NCBI GenBank assembly: GCA_913061235.1
Contig: CAJXTB010000037.1
Location: 1 to 40,606, forward strand
From: an uncultured Pseudomonadota bacterium
GTDB lineage: Bacteria; Myxococcota_A; UBA796; GCA-2862545
DNA: 40,606 bases
Direction of reading: 5' to 3'
Part shown: positions 1 to 9,205 of the stretch, piece after piece
Position numbering within the stretch: position 1 is the stretch's first letter
Layout of the letters: every line of letters starts with the position of its first letter
Notes under the pieces: generated by a model
Seen by the model: the letters and a program-made list of their open reading frames with translations, nothing else
Database searches by the model: none
What the model was told of the DNA's origin: nothing
Position numbers and translations under genes: made by a program

Positions 1-42
1 CCTCTCTATTCGTCGGCAGCGTCAGATGTGTATAAGAGACAG
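1..42 (+). other. Nextera i5/Read-1 sequencing adapter (artefact)
   Basis: Positions 2-9 (CTCTCTAT) match an Illumina Nextera i5 index, 10-23 are TCGTCGGCAGCGTC, and 24-42 are the 19-bp Tn5 mosaic end AGATGTGTATAAGAGACAG. This is library adapter left in the assembly, not genome. Real sequence starts at 43. Reading frames crossing it give the artefact peptide ending LLYTSDAADE. Confidence 0.98.
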
Positions 43-512
43 CCTTGGAGCGTATGGTCGGTGACGTCCCAACGGACGTGCGCGACGCGTTCGTTAGTGC
101 ACCCGTGGTGGGCGTTCGTCGTGCGGCTGTTGACGGGGGATTCGTCATTCGCAATGTGGTGGGTGTCGACCGCAGCCGCAATGCGGTCGGAGTCGCACTC
201 GACATCTTTCCCGGCGACATGTTGCGGTTTCATATTCGCAACCCAGTGAGTGCGCGGGAGCAGCTCATCCAGCTCCTTGAGCCGGTGAATCGTGCGGCCG
301 GCGCCGTCGTCATCTCCTGTATTGCGCGCGGCGAAGAGTTCTTTGGCGAGCGCAACCATGATGCAAATGTGGTCCACAGCGTCTTTCCAGACATGCCCTT
401 CGGTGGCTTCTTCGCGAACGGTGAGCTGGGACCTGTCGCCGGACGCACGTGGACGCACGGCTACACGACGGTCCTCGGACTGTTCCGTGAAAAGACCCCG
501 TCGAAGGGCTGA
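43..512 (+). CDS. FIST C-terminal domain protein, 5' truncated
   Basis: The frame is open from the adapter junction to TGA at 510-512, so only the C-terminal ~155 residues are present. The pattern fits the FIST_C domain: an internal vision of V-D-x-x-R-N-A-V-G-V-A-L-D, then G-D-M-L-R-F-H-I-R, a Cys-containing ISCIARG segment, FPDMPFGGFFANGE, and a closing GYTTVLGLFR. FIST proteins are soluble small-ligand sensors that are often linked to histidine kinases or diguanylate cyclases; the ligand here is unknown. The apparent TTG start at 45 is not credible because the gene continues past the contig end. It ends 10 bp from the convergent DUF808 gene. Confidence 0.8.
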
Positions 513-522
513 TGCCAGTCCG

Positions 523-1515
523 TCAGTGAGCCGGAGCGGTTTCGTCTTCGTCGTTGCCCCACGGGCGTAGGGCCCACAGCTTCTGGGGAATACCGGTGGC
601 GCCCATGGCGACCAAGACGGCACCCACGACGATTCCGATGGCGATGTCGATTCCCGCGCTCGCGAAGTAGTGCGCCACGCCGTTTTGGATGGGCTCGAGT
701 AGGTGATGTACCCACTCGTACGCTGTGTGAATGCTGGACAACAAGATGTGCCCGCCGACCATGAGCATGGCCACGGTACCCACCCATGTGATGACTTTTA
801 GGATGATGGGTGCGGCACGAACAATGAGCAGGCCGATGCTCTCTCGGGCGCCGCCTTTCTTGGCAAGCCACTCACCAAAGTCGTCGATCTTGACCAGACC
901 GCCCACAATGCCGAAAACGCCGATCGTGATGATGATGCAGACTGCGTACAGCACCAGGACCTGCATGAGGAACGTCTCCTCGGCGACCTGTGACAGGGTC
1001 AACGCCACGATCTCGGCGGACAAGATCAAGTCGGTGCGAATCGCTCCCTTGACGCGCTTGTTCTCGAACTTAACGAGGTCTTTGGCACCTTTGCTGGCAG
1101 TAACGACCTTTTTCCCGTCTTTTTCGACGACTTTTCCGTGGGATCCAGGGGCGTCGTCGTGGTCGTCGGCATGGTCATGCGAGAAGGTGTGAACAACCTT
1201 ATGAACGCCTTCGTACGCCAAAAACAAGCCACCGCACATGAGGATGGGAGTGATGGCCCAAGGCGCTACGGCGTTCAGGAGCAGGGCAGCCGGGGCCAGG
1301 ATGATGGTCTTGTTGATCAACGAGCCGCGCGCGACCTTGAGGACGACGGGGATTTCCCGCTCCCGTGCAAAGCCTAGGGTCTGCTCGGCGGTGACAGCCA
1401 TATCGTCGGTGACGAGTCCGGCGGACTTCTGGGTCGCTGAGACGGTCAGCGTGGCAACGTCATCCGCAATCGCGGCTACGTCGTCGAGTAGGGCCAACAG
1501 ACCTGCACTGGGCAT
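523..1515 (-). CDS. DUF808 (YedI-like) inner-membrane protein
   Basis: This 330-residue protein belongs to the DUF808/YedI family, whose function is unknown. The N-terminus (MPSAGLLALLDDVAAIADDV) and the following T-x-K-S-A-G-L-V-T-D-D-M-A-V-T-A-E-Q segment are family hallmarks. Several hydrophobic segments follow, around residues 70-105, 170-210 and 235-310. A charged His/Asp stretch (HTFSHDHADDHDD) near residue 115 is likely cytoplasmic or metal-accessible. The start at 1515 is preferred over the longer open frame to 1641 because GGAGG lies 5 nt upstream, the family starts there, and the extension would overlap the divergent gene at 1621. A TAGGAC box a little further upstream is a weak promoter candidate. 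Confidence 0.88.
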   Translation of the reverse strand: MPSAGLLALLDDVAAIADDVATLTVSATQKSAGLVTDDMAVTAEQTLGFAREREIPVVLKVARGSLINKTIILAPAALLLNAVAPWAITPILMCGGLFLAYEGVHKVVHTFSHDHADDHDDAPGSHGKVVEKDGKKVVTASKGAKDLVKFENKRVKGAIRTDLILSAEIVALTLSQVAEETFLMQVLVLYAVCIIITIGVFGIVGGLVKIDDFGEWLAKKGGARESIGLLIVRAAPIILKVITWVGTVAMLMVGGHILLSSIHTAYEWVHHLLEPIQNGVAHYFASAGIDIAIGIVVGAVLVAMGATGIPQKLWALRPWGNDEDETAPAH

Positions 1516-1578
1516 ACAACCTCCGGCGGGCGTCCTAATGCATTCTTTGCGGTGCCGTCTCGTGGTCACCCGATGCAA

Positions 1579-1584
1579 TAGACT
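1579..1584 (+). promoter_or_regulatory. candidate -10 box TAGACT
   Basis: TAGACTG lies 36 nt before the ATG at 1621, in the gap between divergent genes. The same heptamer occurs just before the genes at 3774 and 12078. No convincing -35 box is visible at 16-18 bp spacing, so this rests on recurrence only. Confidence 0.35.
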
Positions 1585-1620
1585 GTTGCCGGTGATCGAA
1601 TAGCTCGAGAGGGAACCTGC

Positions 1621-3714
1621 ATGACTGACGAAGAAACCCAACCGACTAGCGGTGTCTGGCGCTGGTTTAAGAGGCTAGGGGCGGGCGCTGCAGTGACGGG
1701 TCTTCTCGGGGTCACTCTGATCGGCGGCGGCATTTGGTACTGGCGCCATCAAGTGAATGCGCGTCATGCACTGGCGGAGGCCGCGCAAGTCGACCGTGCG
1801 AATGAGGCGTTCTCGCCTGTGTTTGAGAAGTTTGCCGAAGCTCATCTGGAGCCCACGTACGACATCGACAAGACCATTCGAGTCATTCACGAGCTCGACC
1901 GCGCGCTCTCCCACAAGGATTCACTTGAGGGCTACCTGCAGGAGCTGGCCACCCAGGACTATCGGGACGTCGCCCCGGAGGTTTTAGACGCTCGCAAGGA
2001 GATCATGGAGGTCTTGCTGAAGCTGTACGCCAAACAGGTGGAGTCCGGCGATCAGCAGGCCATGTGGGAGATGACCAGTGAGCTTCTCCTGACAGCATTC
2101 AGCGTGGTGGATTTTGACGGTGGACTCGACGCCGTCGGCCCCACAGCCGGCCTGTCCATCGACCGCGAACAAGCGCAGGAACTGTTGCGGGACATGCGCC
2201 AAGAGCAGCACGACCACCGCGAGCTGGTGCGCGACATGGCGCAGCTGGAGACCGAGCTTCTCTCCGCCATGACCGACTATTCAGAGGTCTACTACCGGTA
2301 TATGGATGAGTGGGATGACTTGTCGGTCATGCGCGACCGTGCGTATCTGGCAGCCCACAACCAAGACTGGGTCACAGTCGCAGATGCGGCGACCATCGCT
2401 GTCGAGAAGGCGCCGCAAGAGCGTGAAGCACACTTGTTGTTGGCCATGGCCAAGATTGAGCTGGGCGGTGCGGAGAGCGATGCAGAAATTCTCGGCCTGT
2501 TGTCCGACTACATCGAAGACCATCCAAGCAGCACAGCGCCCGCGTTTCAGCTGATGGGCATTCAGCACACCAACATGGGACGCACCGATGAAGCCCGGCT
2601 CGCGTTCCAGCAGTCGGCTGCCTACTACCCGCGCCAGGCGGAAGAGCTGACGGACATGCTCGACCCGTACACCATGCGGTCGTTCTTGCGAAAGTCCCGC
2701 GAGGGCGGGTTTATTTTGGAGTTGTACAAGAGCACCATGTTGGGTGCCGGGTACTGGAGTCCGGACCTTCAGCTCGCCGAGTTGTTGTTTGAATCTGGCG
2801 ACATTGAAGCCGGCAAAGAAAAGGTCTTGGACCACTTCTCACGGCGTCGCAATCAGCAGCAATGGGACTTTGTGCTGAGCGACATCCAGTACTGCTACGA
2901 TCTACTGGGTCCGCGGTTCTGGGAGATTTTCCCTGAGGACCACTACTTGGACTTGGAGATCTCAAACACGACCTTCGGCTCGAGGCTGTCTGTCGGTGTG
3001 AACAACCGAAGCGACAAGACCCTACGGAATGCGAGCCTGCTCTTGGCGCTGCAGTTCACGGATATGTACGCTACTGACTACGAAGTCATGGCCGCTGAAC
3101 GTACGATTCCAGCCGTCCCTCCACATGAAATCACCGACTTTGGCAAGGTGGATGTTGAGCTGGACCTGTTTGGTGGCACCAAGACCGTGGACGACATCGT
3201 CCGCCACCGCGCAATCTTGATCACCAATGAGGCCGTTCTGTGGGTCGACACGGACGAGTACAAGATCGAGCGCGCTGAGGCTGAGCGCGAAGCACGCGTC
3301 GCGGGGGACGTCCCTGGTCGCCCCATCACTGTGGCGGACTCACCGACCGAGCGTTTTCCCGAGTACCAAACGACTGTCGACACCATCATCGCGGGTGTAG
3401 CGGATGCGGTGAGCGTGGAAGTTGAGAGCAAGTATGGGCGTGACAATGTGCTCATTGAGCTGCCGAAGGAGCTGTCGCTGCTTCGCCCATTGTTCCGGCT
3501 AAAGTACGGCGACGAGGTCTTGGCGGCTCAGGACAACGTCATTGAAGGCGACAGCATCCAGCTGCGCTTTGCCGGTGTCGACAACTTCGACTCGGAAGAC
3601 ATTGACCCGAACGACCTCGAGTTGTTGGTGGCATCTCCGTTCGGGGACATCGTCATCAACTGGGTCAGCGATGGCACCGTGAGTTGGCGCTTCGCCGGCG
3701 TTGAGCGCGAATAG
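1621..3714 (+). CDS. membrane-anchored TPR protein, function unknown
   Basis: A 697-residue protein that I do not recognise as a named family. Residues ~22-42 form a single hydrophobic helix after a short charged N-terminus, so it is probably a bitopic inner-membrane protein with a large extracytoplasmic part. Residues ~50-230 are acidic and helical. Residues ~240-345 show tetratricopeptide-like repeats, with A-x-x-A-x-x-x-x-P-x-x-x-x-A-x-x-x-L-A and G-R-x-D-E-A-R-L-A-F patterns. The rest looks beta-rich. GAGAGGGAA upstream of ATG is the ribosome-binding site. It is followed after 59 bp by the first exchanger gene and may be a scaffold for that unit, but a TAGACT box in the gap allows separate transcription. 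Confidence 0.7.
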   Translation: MTDEETQPTSGVWRWFKRLGAGAAVTGLLGVTLIGGGIWYWRHQVNARHALAEAAQVDRANEAFSPVFEKFAEAHLEPTYDIDKTIRVIHELDRALSHKDSLEGYLQELATQDYRDVAPEVLDARKEIMEVLLKLYAKQVESGDQQAMWEMTSELLLTAFSVVDFDGGLDAVGPTAGLSIDREQAQELLRDMRQEQHDHRELVRDMAQLETELLSAMTDYSEVYYRYMDEWDDLSVMRDRAYLAAHNQDWVTVADAATIAVEKAPQEREAHLLLAMAKIELGGAESDAEILGLLSDYIEDHPSSTAPAFQLMGIQHTNMGRTDEARLAFQQSAAYYPRQAEELTDMLDPYTMRSFLRKSREGGFILELYKSTMLGAGYWSPDLQLAELLFESGDIEAGKEKVLDHFSRRRNQQQWDFVLSDIQYCYDLLGPRFWEIFPEDHYLDLEISNTTFGSRLSVGVNNRSDKTLRNASLLLALQFTDMYATDYEVMAAERTIPAVPPHEITDFGKVDVELDLFGGTKTVDDIVRHRAILITNEAVLWVDTDEYKIERAEAEREARVAGDVPGRPITVADSPTERFPEYQTTVDTIIAGVADAVSVEVESKYGRDNVLIELPKELSLLRPLFRLKYGDEVLAAQDNVIEGDSIQLRFAGVDNFDSEDIDPNDLELLVASPFGDIVINWVSDGTVSWRFAGVERE

Positions 3715-3746
3715 AACCCGCCTTCGTCAGAGCTAGCGCAATGCCA

Positions 3747-3752
3747 TAGACT
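3747..3752 (+). promoter_or_regulatory. candidate -10 box TAGACT before exchanger operon
   Basis: ATAGACTG occurs 21 nt before the ATG at 3774, with TTCGTC 18 bp further upstream as a poor -35. It would give a short leader carrying the AGAGG ribosome-binding site. Confidence 0.35.
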
Positions 3753-3773
3753 GCCGCCCGACCCAGAGGCCGC

Positions 3774-5009
3774 ATGTCCACCACCATTACTCTCGTTGTC
3801 GTCGTTGCGTTCAGCTTCGTCATTGGCGAGTTCATCCAGCGCCTTGCCACGCGTCGCGGGTTGCTGTTGTCCGGTGCTGAGTACCTAATCGTCGGTGTCT
3901 TGGTGGGGCCGTTGGTCAGCGGAATCGTCAGCACGGACTCGCTGGTTGTCATTGAGCCGGCCATGTGGCTTCTGATTGGTTTGGTCGGGTTCACCAAGGG
4001 GCTGCGATTGCGCCACGCGGTGTCCGATGGTGGTGTGACCTACCTGATCGCAGCCACTCTTTTGTCGCTTGTGAGCATGGCGGTCATTGGCGCGGCCGGA
4101 TTCGGTCTGCTTCAGTGGCTAGAGCCCGAGACGGCGCTCTTAGACATGATTCTGCCGGTGGTGGTCTTTGGCACGGCGGGCTCCGTGGTCAGCTCGCGCT
4201 TTGTGAACCTTGCTGCCGAGCGCTTTCGTGCGCGTGGTCCGCTGACGCGATTCTTGTCGACGTCGGCTGACTGGGGCAACACGCTGGCGGTGTTGGTGGC
4301 AGGCGGCGTGATGGACTGGCAGCGGAGCAAGTCCCCCATTGAAGTGTTGGAAGTGTCCCTTCCCGGCGAGTTGTGGGCGGTCGCGAGCTTGCTGATCGGT
4401 GTGTTTGCTGGGGTCCTGTTCTGGCTGTTCCACCGAGACAAAGATGACGATGAACGTACATTTCTGGCCACGGTTGGCGTGGTTATCTTTGCCAGTGGCA
4501 TCGCCTCGGCAGTTGGGTGCTCTCCGCTGCTAGTCGGCTTGCTCGCCGGTGTGACGGTGTCCATCATGAGCCGCCAAGCAGATGACTTGAGCGACAAGCT
4601 CTCGACCCTCCAGCGGCCTTCCGGCATTGTCTTGATGATTTTCGCCGGAACTCTGTGGGTCCTACCGACCATGGTGGGCTGGGCCGGCGTGTTGACGTAC
4701 TTGTTGACCCGAACTCTGGTGCTTTGGGTGGTGCCGCGGCTCGTGGTGCGTCCTCTGCTCGGGTCCGTTGCGGCTGGCTGGCTCGGGGCGGGCATGCGGG
4801 GGCAAGGCGTTGTGCCGGTGGCCTTGGTGCTGTCCCTCATTCTGGTTCATGAGGAGCATGCACAGGTGATGAGCGTGGTTCTTGTGTGTGTCTTTGTGCT
4901 TGAGTTCGGAGCGGGCGCTGCGCTGCGCCGACTTCTGGGAGATGCGGGAGAGCTGGGGGTTGTCCAAGAACCGGCCTCTCCGGCCACCCGTTCGGGAGGT
5001 GCGGCATGA
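3774..5009 (+). CDS. CPA2-type cation/proton exchanger membrane protein
   Basis: This 411-residue protein is almost entirely hydrophobic with about 11-12 predicted membrane helices. The layout matches the Na+/H+ exchanger (Kef/NapA-like) fold: an early Y-L-I-V-G-V-L-V-G-P segment, which is the classic helix-2 signature, and an internal F-G-T-A-G-S-V-V-S-S stretch at the position of the core ion-binding helices. There is no C-terminal TrkA-N or other soluble regulatory domain. The likely role is exchange of Na+ or K+ for H+ across the inner membrane; the ion cannot be read from sequence. Its stop overlaps the next start by 4 bp (ATGA, 5006-5009), so the two exchangers are translationally coupled and may form a heteromer. 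Confidence 0.8.
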   Translation: MSTTITLVVVVAFSFVIGEFIQRLATRRGLLLSGAEYLIVGVLVGPLVSGIVSTDSLVVIEPAMWLLIGLVGFTKGLRLRHAVSDGGVTYLIAATLLSLVSMAVIGAAGFGLLQWLEPETALLDMILPVVVFGTAGSVVSSRFVNLAAERFRARGPLTRFLSTSADWGNTLAVLVAGGVMDWQRSKSPIEVLEVSLPGELWAVASLLIGVFAGVLFWLFHRDKDDDERTFLATVGVVIFASGIASAVGCSPLLVGLLAGVTVSIMSRQADDLSDKLSTLQRPSGIVLMIFAGTLWVLPTMVGWAGVLTYLLTRTLVLWVVPRLVVRPLLGSVAAGWLGAGMRGQGVVPVALVLSLILVHEEHAQVMSVVLVCVFVLEFGAGAALRRLLGDAGELGVVQEPASPATRSGGAA

Positions 5010-8000
5010 GGCGCATACTCGTACTGGTTGCTGCTCTTGGTGCCATGTGGTTCTTGGGTGGCTTGGAACAAGCCCCAGATGCCGGTCTGCTGCACCCTCT
5101 GACTCTGGCCGCGATTGGCTTTGTGGTCTTGGCTGCCTTCACCGTTGGCGAGCTTGGTAGCAGCCTTGGACTGCCCAAGGTCACAGGCTACATCGTCGCG
5201 GGTGTGCTGGTCGGTCCGCAGGCGGGCAAGCTGATGTTTGGGGATGGCTCATCGGGGATTCTGTCCGAAGCCGTCGTCGACAACCTGACCGTGTTCAATA
5301 CGCTGGCGTTGGGTCTGATTGCCATGACCGCCGGTCTGGAGCTGAATCTCAAGGCGATTGCTCGGGTGTGGAAGAGCCTCACGTCGATTGTCTTTCTAAA
5401 GATTCCGCTCTTGCTTGTGATGGTTGGCGGCGCATTTGTTGCCATTGAGACCTTTGCGCCTAGCCTTGGACTTCCGCCGATAGCGATTGTTCCCGTGGCC
5501 CTGATTGTCGCAGTCTTGGGCATTGGAACCTCGCCCGCTATCGCGATTGCTGTTGTGAATGATAGCGGTGCTAAAGGCCGATTGACGGATTTGTTACTCG
5601 CGATTGCTGTCGTGAAAGACTTGGTCGTTGTGATCAGCTTGGCGATTGCTCTGGCTATCGACAAGACGCTGCTCGTTCCCGGCGTGACCCTCGATGCGCA
5701 GGTGTTGGTGCACGTGGCGCAAGAGCTGGGAAACAGCATGCTTGTCGGCGCGGTGTTGGGCCTGTTGCTGACGGCCTACGTTCGCTTCGTGAACAAGCAG
5801 ATGTTGCTGTTCGTGTTGCTCACCATTCTGGTGGCCGCCGAGATCAGCGCGGTCTACCACCTCGAGCTGCTGCTGGTGTTCATTGCTGCTGGCTTCTTGG
5901 TCCGCAACTTCACGCCCTATGAGCATGAGCTGCTCCACCCGCTTGAGCGAATTGCCCTGCCGGTATTCGTGGTGTTCTTCACCACAGCGGGCGCCAAAGT
6001 CGACCTCATCACCACGTGGAGCATTCTTCCACTTGCGCTGGCGTTGTTCGCGGTTCGGATTTTCGCCTACTACATCGCCGGTCGTCTCGGAAGTGTGATT
6101 GGCGGGGAGAGCAAGGCAATACAGGACAATGCGTGGCTGACCTTCTTGCCACAGGCAGGTGTGACGCTTGGATTGGTAGGACTGGCGGCGAATGCATTGC
6201 CGGACCTTTCCAGTCAGATCAGTGCCATTGGTCTAGCATTGGTGACGCTGAACCTGATGGTCGGGCCGGTCACCATGGGGCTGGGCCTCAAGTGGGCAGG
6301 GGAGACCCGAGGCGCCACCGTTGGCGACGCTCCAGAGTCGGAAGACGTGGCCATTCCGCGTGAGCTCACCGAAGAAACCTCCGAGGGGGCGTACGACGGC
6401 CCGGTGCGTTCGCCAGCTGCCTTGGTTGCGCCGCTAGGCGGTGGTGAGATCACCGGTACGCTTGAGGAACTCGCGAAGCGCCTGAATGACGACATCGCAG
6501 TATTCTTTGAAGATGTAGCCGCACCCGCTGCCGTCGCGGTTCGAGACGCCGCATTGTCGCGCGTCTCGGTTGCCAACGACGTTGAGACCTTGGTCAGCGC
6601 TGCCCTCAAGCCCATGCTGATGCCGAAAGCCGGATGGGACGACCATGTCATGGCCCTGTACAAGCAGATGGCCGGCAAGGTTCAAGCGCTCCCCGAGCGG
6701 GCGCAGATGGTGGCGATTGAGACGCCAGCCCACCACGCCACTCGCGCAGCGGACTCCGGGTTCTTGGGGGGATTGAGACGGTCTGGCGCTCAGCTCTTGT
6801 CGCTGACCGATAGGCGAACGCCGCCTCTGCGAATGCATGCTCGGTGCGCGATAGAAGGCCGCTTGGCAGTGGGAATGCACGAGCTGTTTGACTCTTGGTA
6901 CCGCAATCAAGCTCACGTCCTGGAGCTGCTCCTACGGGCTATCGAGCATGAGGAAGACTCCCAGATCTGCCGAGAGCGCGTCGCACAAGCAACCCATGTC
7001 TGGTTGCGCCGTGAAGAGGAGGCACTGCGCCGGGTTGTGGCGGAGGGGATTGCCGGTGTGGTCGCTGATCTATTGGAGTACGCAAGTCCTATGGGGCACC
7101 CGCGCCGGCCTCGTTTCTCACGCGTTGAGCCGCTGGTCGAATCCAACATGCGAAGCATCGCAACGGACGTTGGCTTGTGGCGAGACGCTGTCGGTGCGAC
7201 CTCGGAACACGTGCAAGCGGCCACCCTTGTGGCGGTTGGAGACGCCCGGACGCGAGCTATGTTGACCGACTGGGGTGAGTCCGCTCTAGACGAGGTCCGG
7301 GCGTCCGCAATCCCTCGCATTGAGGACACGATTGCGGCGCTAGAGAGCTTGTATGCACGCCTGGATTCGGACGACAATGACGTGGACTGGGAAGTGGAGG
7401 TCAAGCGGGCTTTTCCGGTGTCGAAGCGCCTGGCACTTCGTGCGGATGGCGCGAACTTCAGGCAGCGCACCCAGCCCCAGTCCCTGCAGAATGTGATGTT
7501 GCCGTTGGTGGAGTCTGCGCCAAGCCGTCTGCGTGTTGTGGGTGTGCGTCGGGCGTCGCGCCTGGACCATCCGCGCGAGCTGCTGACGAAGCACATTCCA
7601 ATGGCTCAGCGCCTGCGGGCCATTCTTCTCGACGAGCTGGTTCCCGAGTGTGGGCGCGCGTTGGCTCCGCTTAAGTCCCGCATCACAGGCCTACATCGCA
7701 GTATTGCGGAAGGCGTTGAGGTTGCGAGCTTCGGTGTTGCTGAGGCCCTGCGTTCATCCGCGGAACCCAATGACCTTCACGGTCCCATTCGCCGTGCCAT
7801 CGTGCGTCTGAAGACCGAACACGAAGACCTCATTGCGGCCATTGACCAAGCACGGCTGCGTCTTCGTGGCGAAGAGGATGACACGCGCAACGCCTTGGAC
7901 GCTCTGCTCGACGTTCAAGGGGTCGGCGCTGACCTGGTTCAGACCGGTGTTGCCGCCACGCGTCGCTCTGTGCGTTCGTGGCTTGTTGGTCTGCGCTCAT

Positions 8001-9205
8001 TCGTGACCGGCGTCGGTCGGCGCGCCCGCTCGGTTCAGGCCGAGATTCTGGACCATCCGTGGATTACCGACCGCGCAGTGCGGTTGGGGCACGCCAAGGT
8101 AGACGGCGACGCTATGCGGCATGCCGTGTATGAATCGCTGCCGTCCCGCGAGCTGGGTGCTGGCCTTGTGAACCTGTTTGCGGCTCGCGCGGTGGATGAC
8201 CGTCGCCTGTTTGTCGCGCACAAGTCGGCACTCGAGCGCCTTGGACTGCTGTTGTCTCGTCCAGAAGACCATGCTCGATTGGCGGCCCTGGTCGTCGGTC
8301 GCCGTGGAAGCGGTCGTACGTCGCTGCTGAACATGCTTCAGCTGCGTGCTCGTGAGCGGCAGGTCATTCGGGTGGACGACGCCTCGCATGACCGGACCAT
8401 GGGGCTCATTGCGGTCTTGGCGACGGAGCTGCACACTGCGCCCGTCGAAGAAGAGGTGTTGGAAGCGCTGACTCGGATTCGTCCGCTCGTGCTTGTCGAC
8501 AACCTAGGCCGCTTCCTGGCGCCTACCTTTGAGAGCACTGACCGGCTTGACTGCGTGTTGGGCTTGGTCGCTGCCTCCAGCTCCCACGGGACTGAGTGGG
8601 TCGTCACCATCGAAGCCTCGCTGCTGCATCGCCTTGAAGATGTCCTGTCCGTCACCCGCGTCTTCAATCAGCGCGTGGACCTGGAACCGGTGGGCTGGCG
8701 CGACCTGCGAGAGGTCATGCGTGCACGATTCCGCCTGGGTGGACTCTCCTGTCGTCACGACTACTTGAGCCGCATTGAGGCTGTTCTTCCTGGTGAGCCG
8801 GAGGAGCGCTACTTCAAGCGGCTGACAGAGGCGAGTGGCGGAAATCTGTCATCGGCGATGCACGCGCACCGTGGTGCTCTGACCGTGACAGATGAAGAAT
8901 CCGTGTTTTCCGTATCGAGGCCGCATGCTGTGACGTTGCCGTTCGTCGGTGACCTCTCACCGGTTTCGCGTGCCACTCTCGCGGTGTTGTACTCGTATGG
9001 ACCCATGACCCGCGCCCAGCTGGCACACGGCCTGGGACTCGACCAGGGAGCGCTCTTCCGACACCTGCAAGCGCTGCGAGAGAGTGGCTTGTTGTCGGAT
9101 GTTCATCATGAGGGTGCACTCATCACCATTCCAGCGGGACTGCTGGCGAGTGTGCGAACCGAGCTGGTCTTGCACCGACAGATCACCGAAGAGGGGGTGC
9201 GATGA
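5006..9205 (+). CDS. exchanger-P-loop ATPase-winged helix fusion
   Basis: A 1399-residue fusion. Residues ~1-430 are a second Na+/H+-exchanger membrane domain (GYIVAGVLVGPQAG helix-2 signature; G-I-G-T-S-P-A-I-A core). Residues ~440-1060 form a long soluble, mostly helical region that I cannot assign. Residues ~1070-1310 are a P-loop ATPase: Walker A GRRGSGRTS at ~1098-1106 and Walker B LVLVDN with Asp ~1165, resembling STAND/Orc1-Cdc6-type AAA proteins. Residues ~1332-1365 form a winged helix-turn-helix (AQLAHGLGLDQGALFRHLQ). Known CPA2 exchangers end in TrkA-N domains, so an ATPase here is unusual. ATP-dependent gating or assembly of transport is an inference. It overlaps both neighbours by 4 bp. 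Confidence 0.8.
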   Translation: MRRILVLVAALGAMWFLGGLEQAPDAGLLHPLTLAAIGFVVLAAFTVGELGSSLGLPKVTGYIVAGVLVGPQAGKLMFGDGSSGILSEAVVDNLTVFNTLALGLIAMTAGLELNLKAIARVWKSLTSIVFLKIPLLLVMVGGAFVAIETFAPSLGLPPIAIVPVALIVAVLGIGTSPAIAIAVVNDSGAKGRLTDLLLAIAVVKDLVVVISLAIALAIDKTLLVPGVTLDAQVLVHVAQELGNSMLVGAVLGLLLTAYVRFVNKQMLLFVLLTILVAAEISAVYHLELLLVFIAAGFLVRNFTPYEHELLHPLERIALPVFVVFFTTAGAKVDLITTWSILPLALALFAVRIFAYYIAGRLGSVIGGESKAIQDNAWLTFLPQAGVTLGLVGLAANALPDLSSQISAIGLALVTLNLMVGPVTMGLGLKWAGETRGATVGDAPESEDVAIPRELTEETSEGAYDGPVRSPAALVAPLGGGEITGTLEELAKRLNDDIAVFFEDVAAPAAVAVRDAALSRVSVANDVETLVSAALKPMLMPKAGWDDHVMALYKQMAGKVQALPERAQMVAIETPAHHATRAADSGFLGGLRRSGAQLLSLTDRRTPPLRMHARCAIEGRLAVGMHELFDSWYRNQAHVLELLLRAIEHEEDSQICRERVAQATHVWLRREEEALRRVVAEGIAGVVADLLEYASPMGHPRRPRFSRVEPLVESNMRSIATDVGLWRDAVGATSEHVQAATLVAVGDARTRAMLTDWGESALDEVRASAIPRIEDTIAALESLYARLDSDDNDVDWEVEVKRAFPVSKRLALRADGANFRQRTQPQSLQNVMLPLVESAPSRLRVVGVRRASRLDHPRELLTKHIPMAQRLRAILLDELVPECGRALAPLKSRITGLHRSIAEGVEVASFGVAEALRSSAEPNDLHGPIRRAIVRLKTEHEDLIAAIDQARLRLRGEEDDTRNALDALLDVQGVGADLVQTGVAATRRSVRSWLVGLRSFVTGVGRRARSVQAEILDHPWITDRAVRLGHAKVDGDAMRHAVYESLPSRELGAGLVNLFAARAVDDRRLFVAHKSALERLGLLLSRPEDHARLAALVVGRRGSGRTSLLNMLQLRARERQVIRVDDASHDRTMGLIAVLATELHTAPVEEEVLEALTRIRPLVLVDNLGRFLAPTFESTDRLDCVLGLVAASSSHGTEWVVTIEASLLHRLEDVLSVTRVFNQRVDLEPVGWRDLREVMRARFRLGGLSCRHDYLSRIEAVLPGEPEERYFKRLTEASGGNLSSAMHAHRGALTVTDEESVFSVSRPHAVTLPFVGDLSPVSRATLAVLYSYGPMTRAQLAHGLGLDQGALFRHLQALRESGLLSDVHHEGALITIPAGLLASVRTELVLHRQITEEGVR

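Noticed and set aside
6-623. 205-residue minus-strand frame ending CLLYTSDAADE
   Set aside because: It runs into the adapter and lies antisense to the FIST fragment and the DUF808 3' end. It is a translation artefact.
5006-9205. Antiphage STAND defence protein
   Set aside because: The ATPase resembles STAND/AAA proteins, but there are no neighbouring defence genes and no C-terminal repeat sensor. An ion-transport role fits the operon better.
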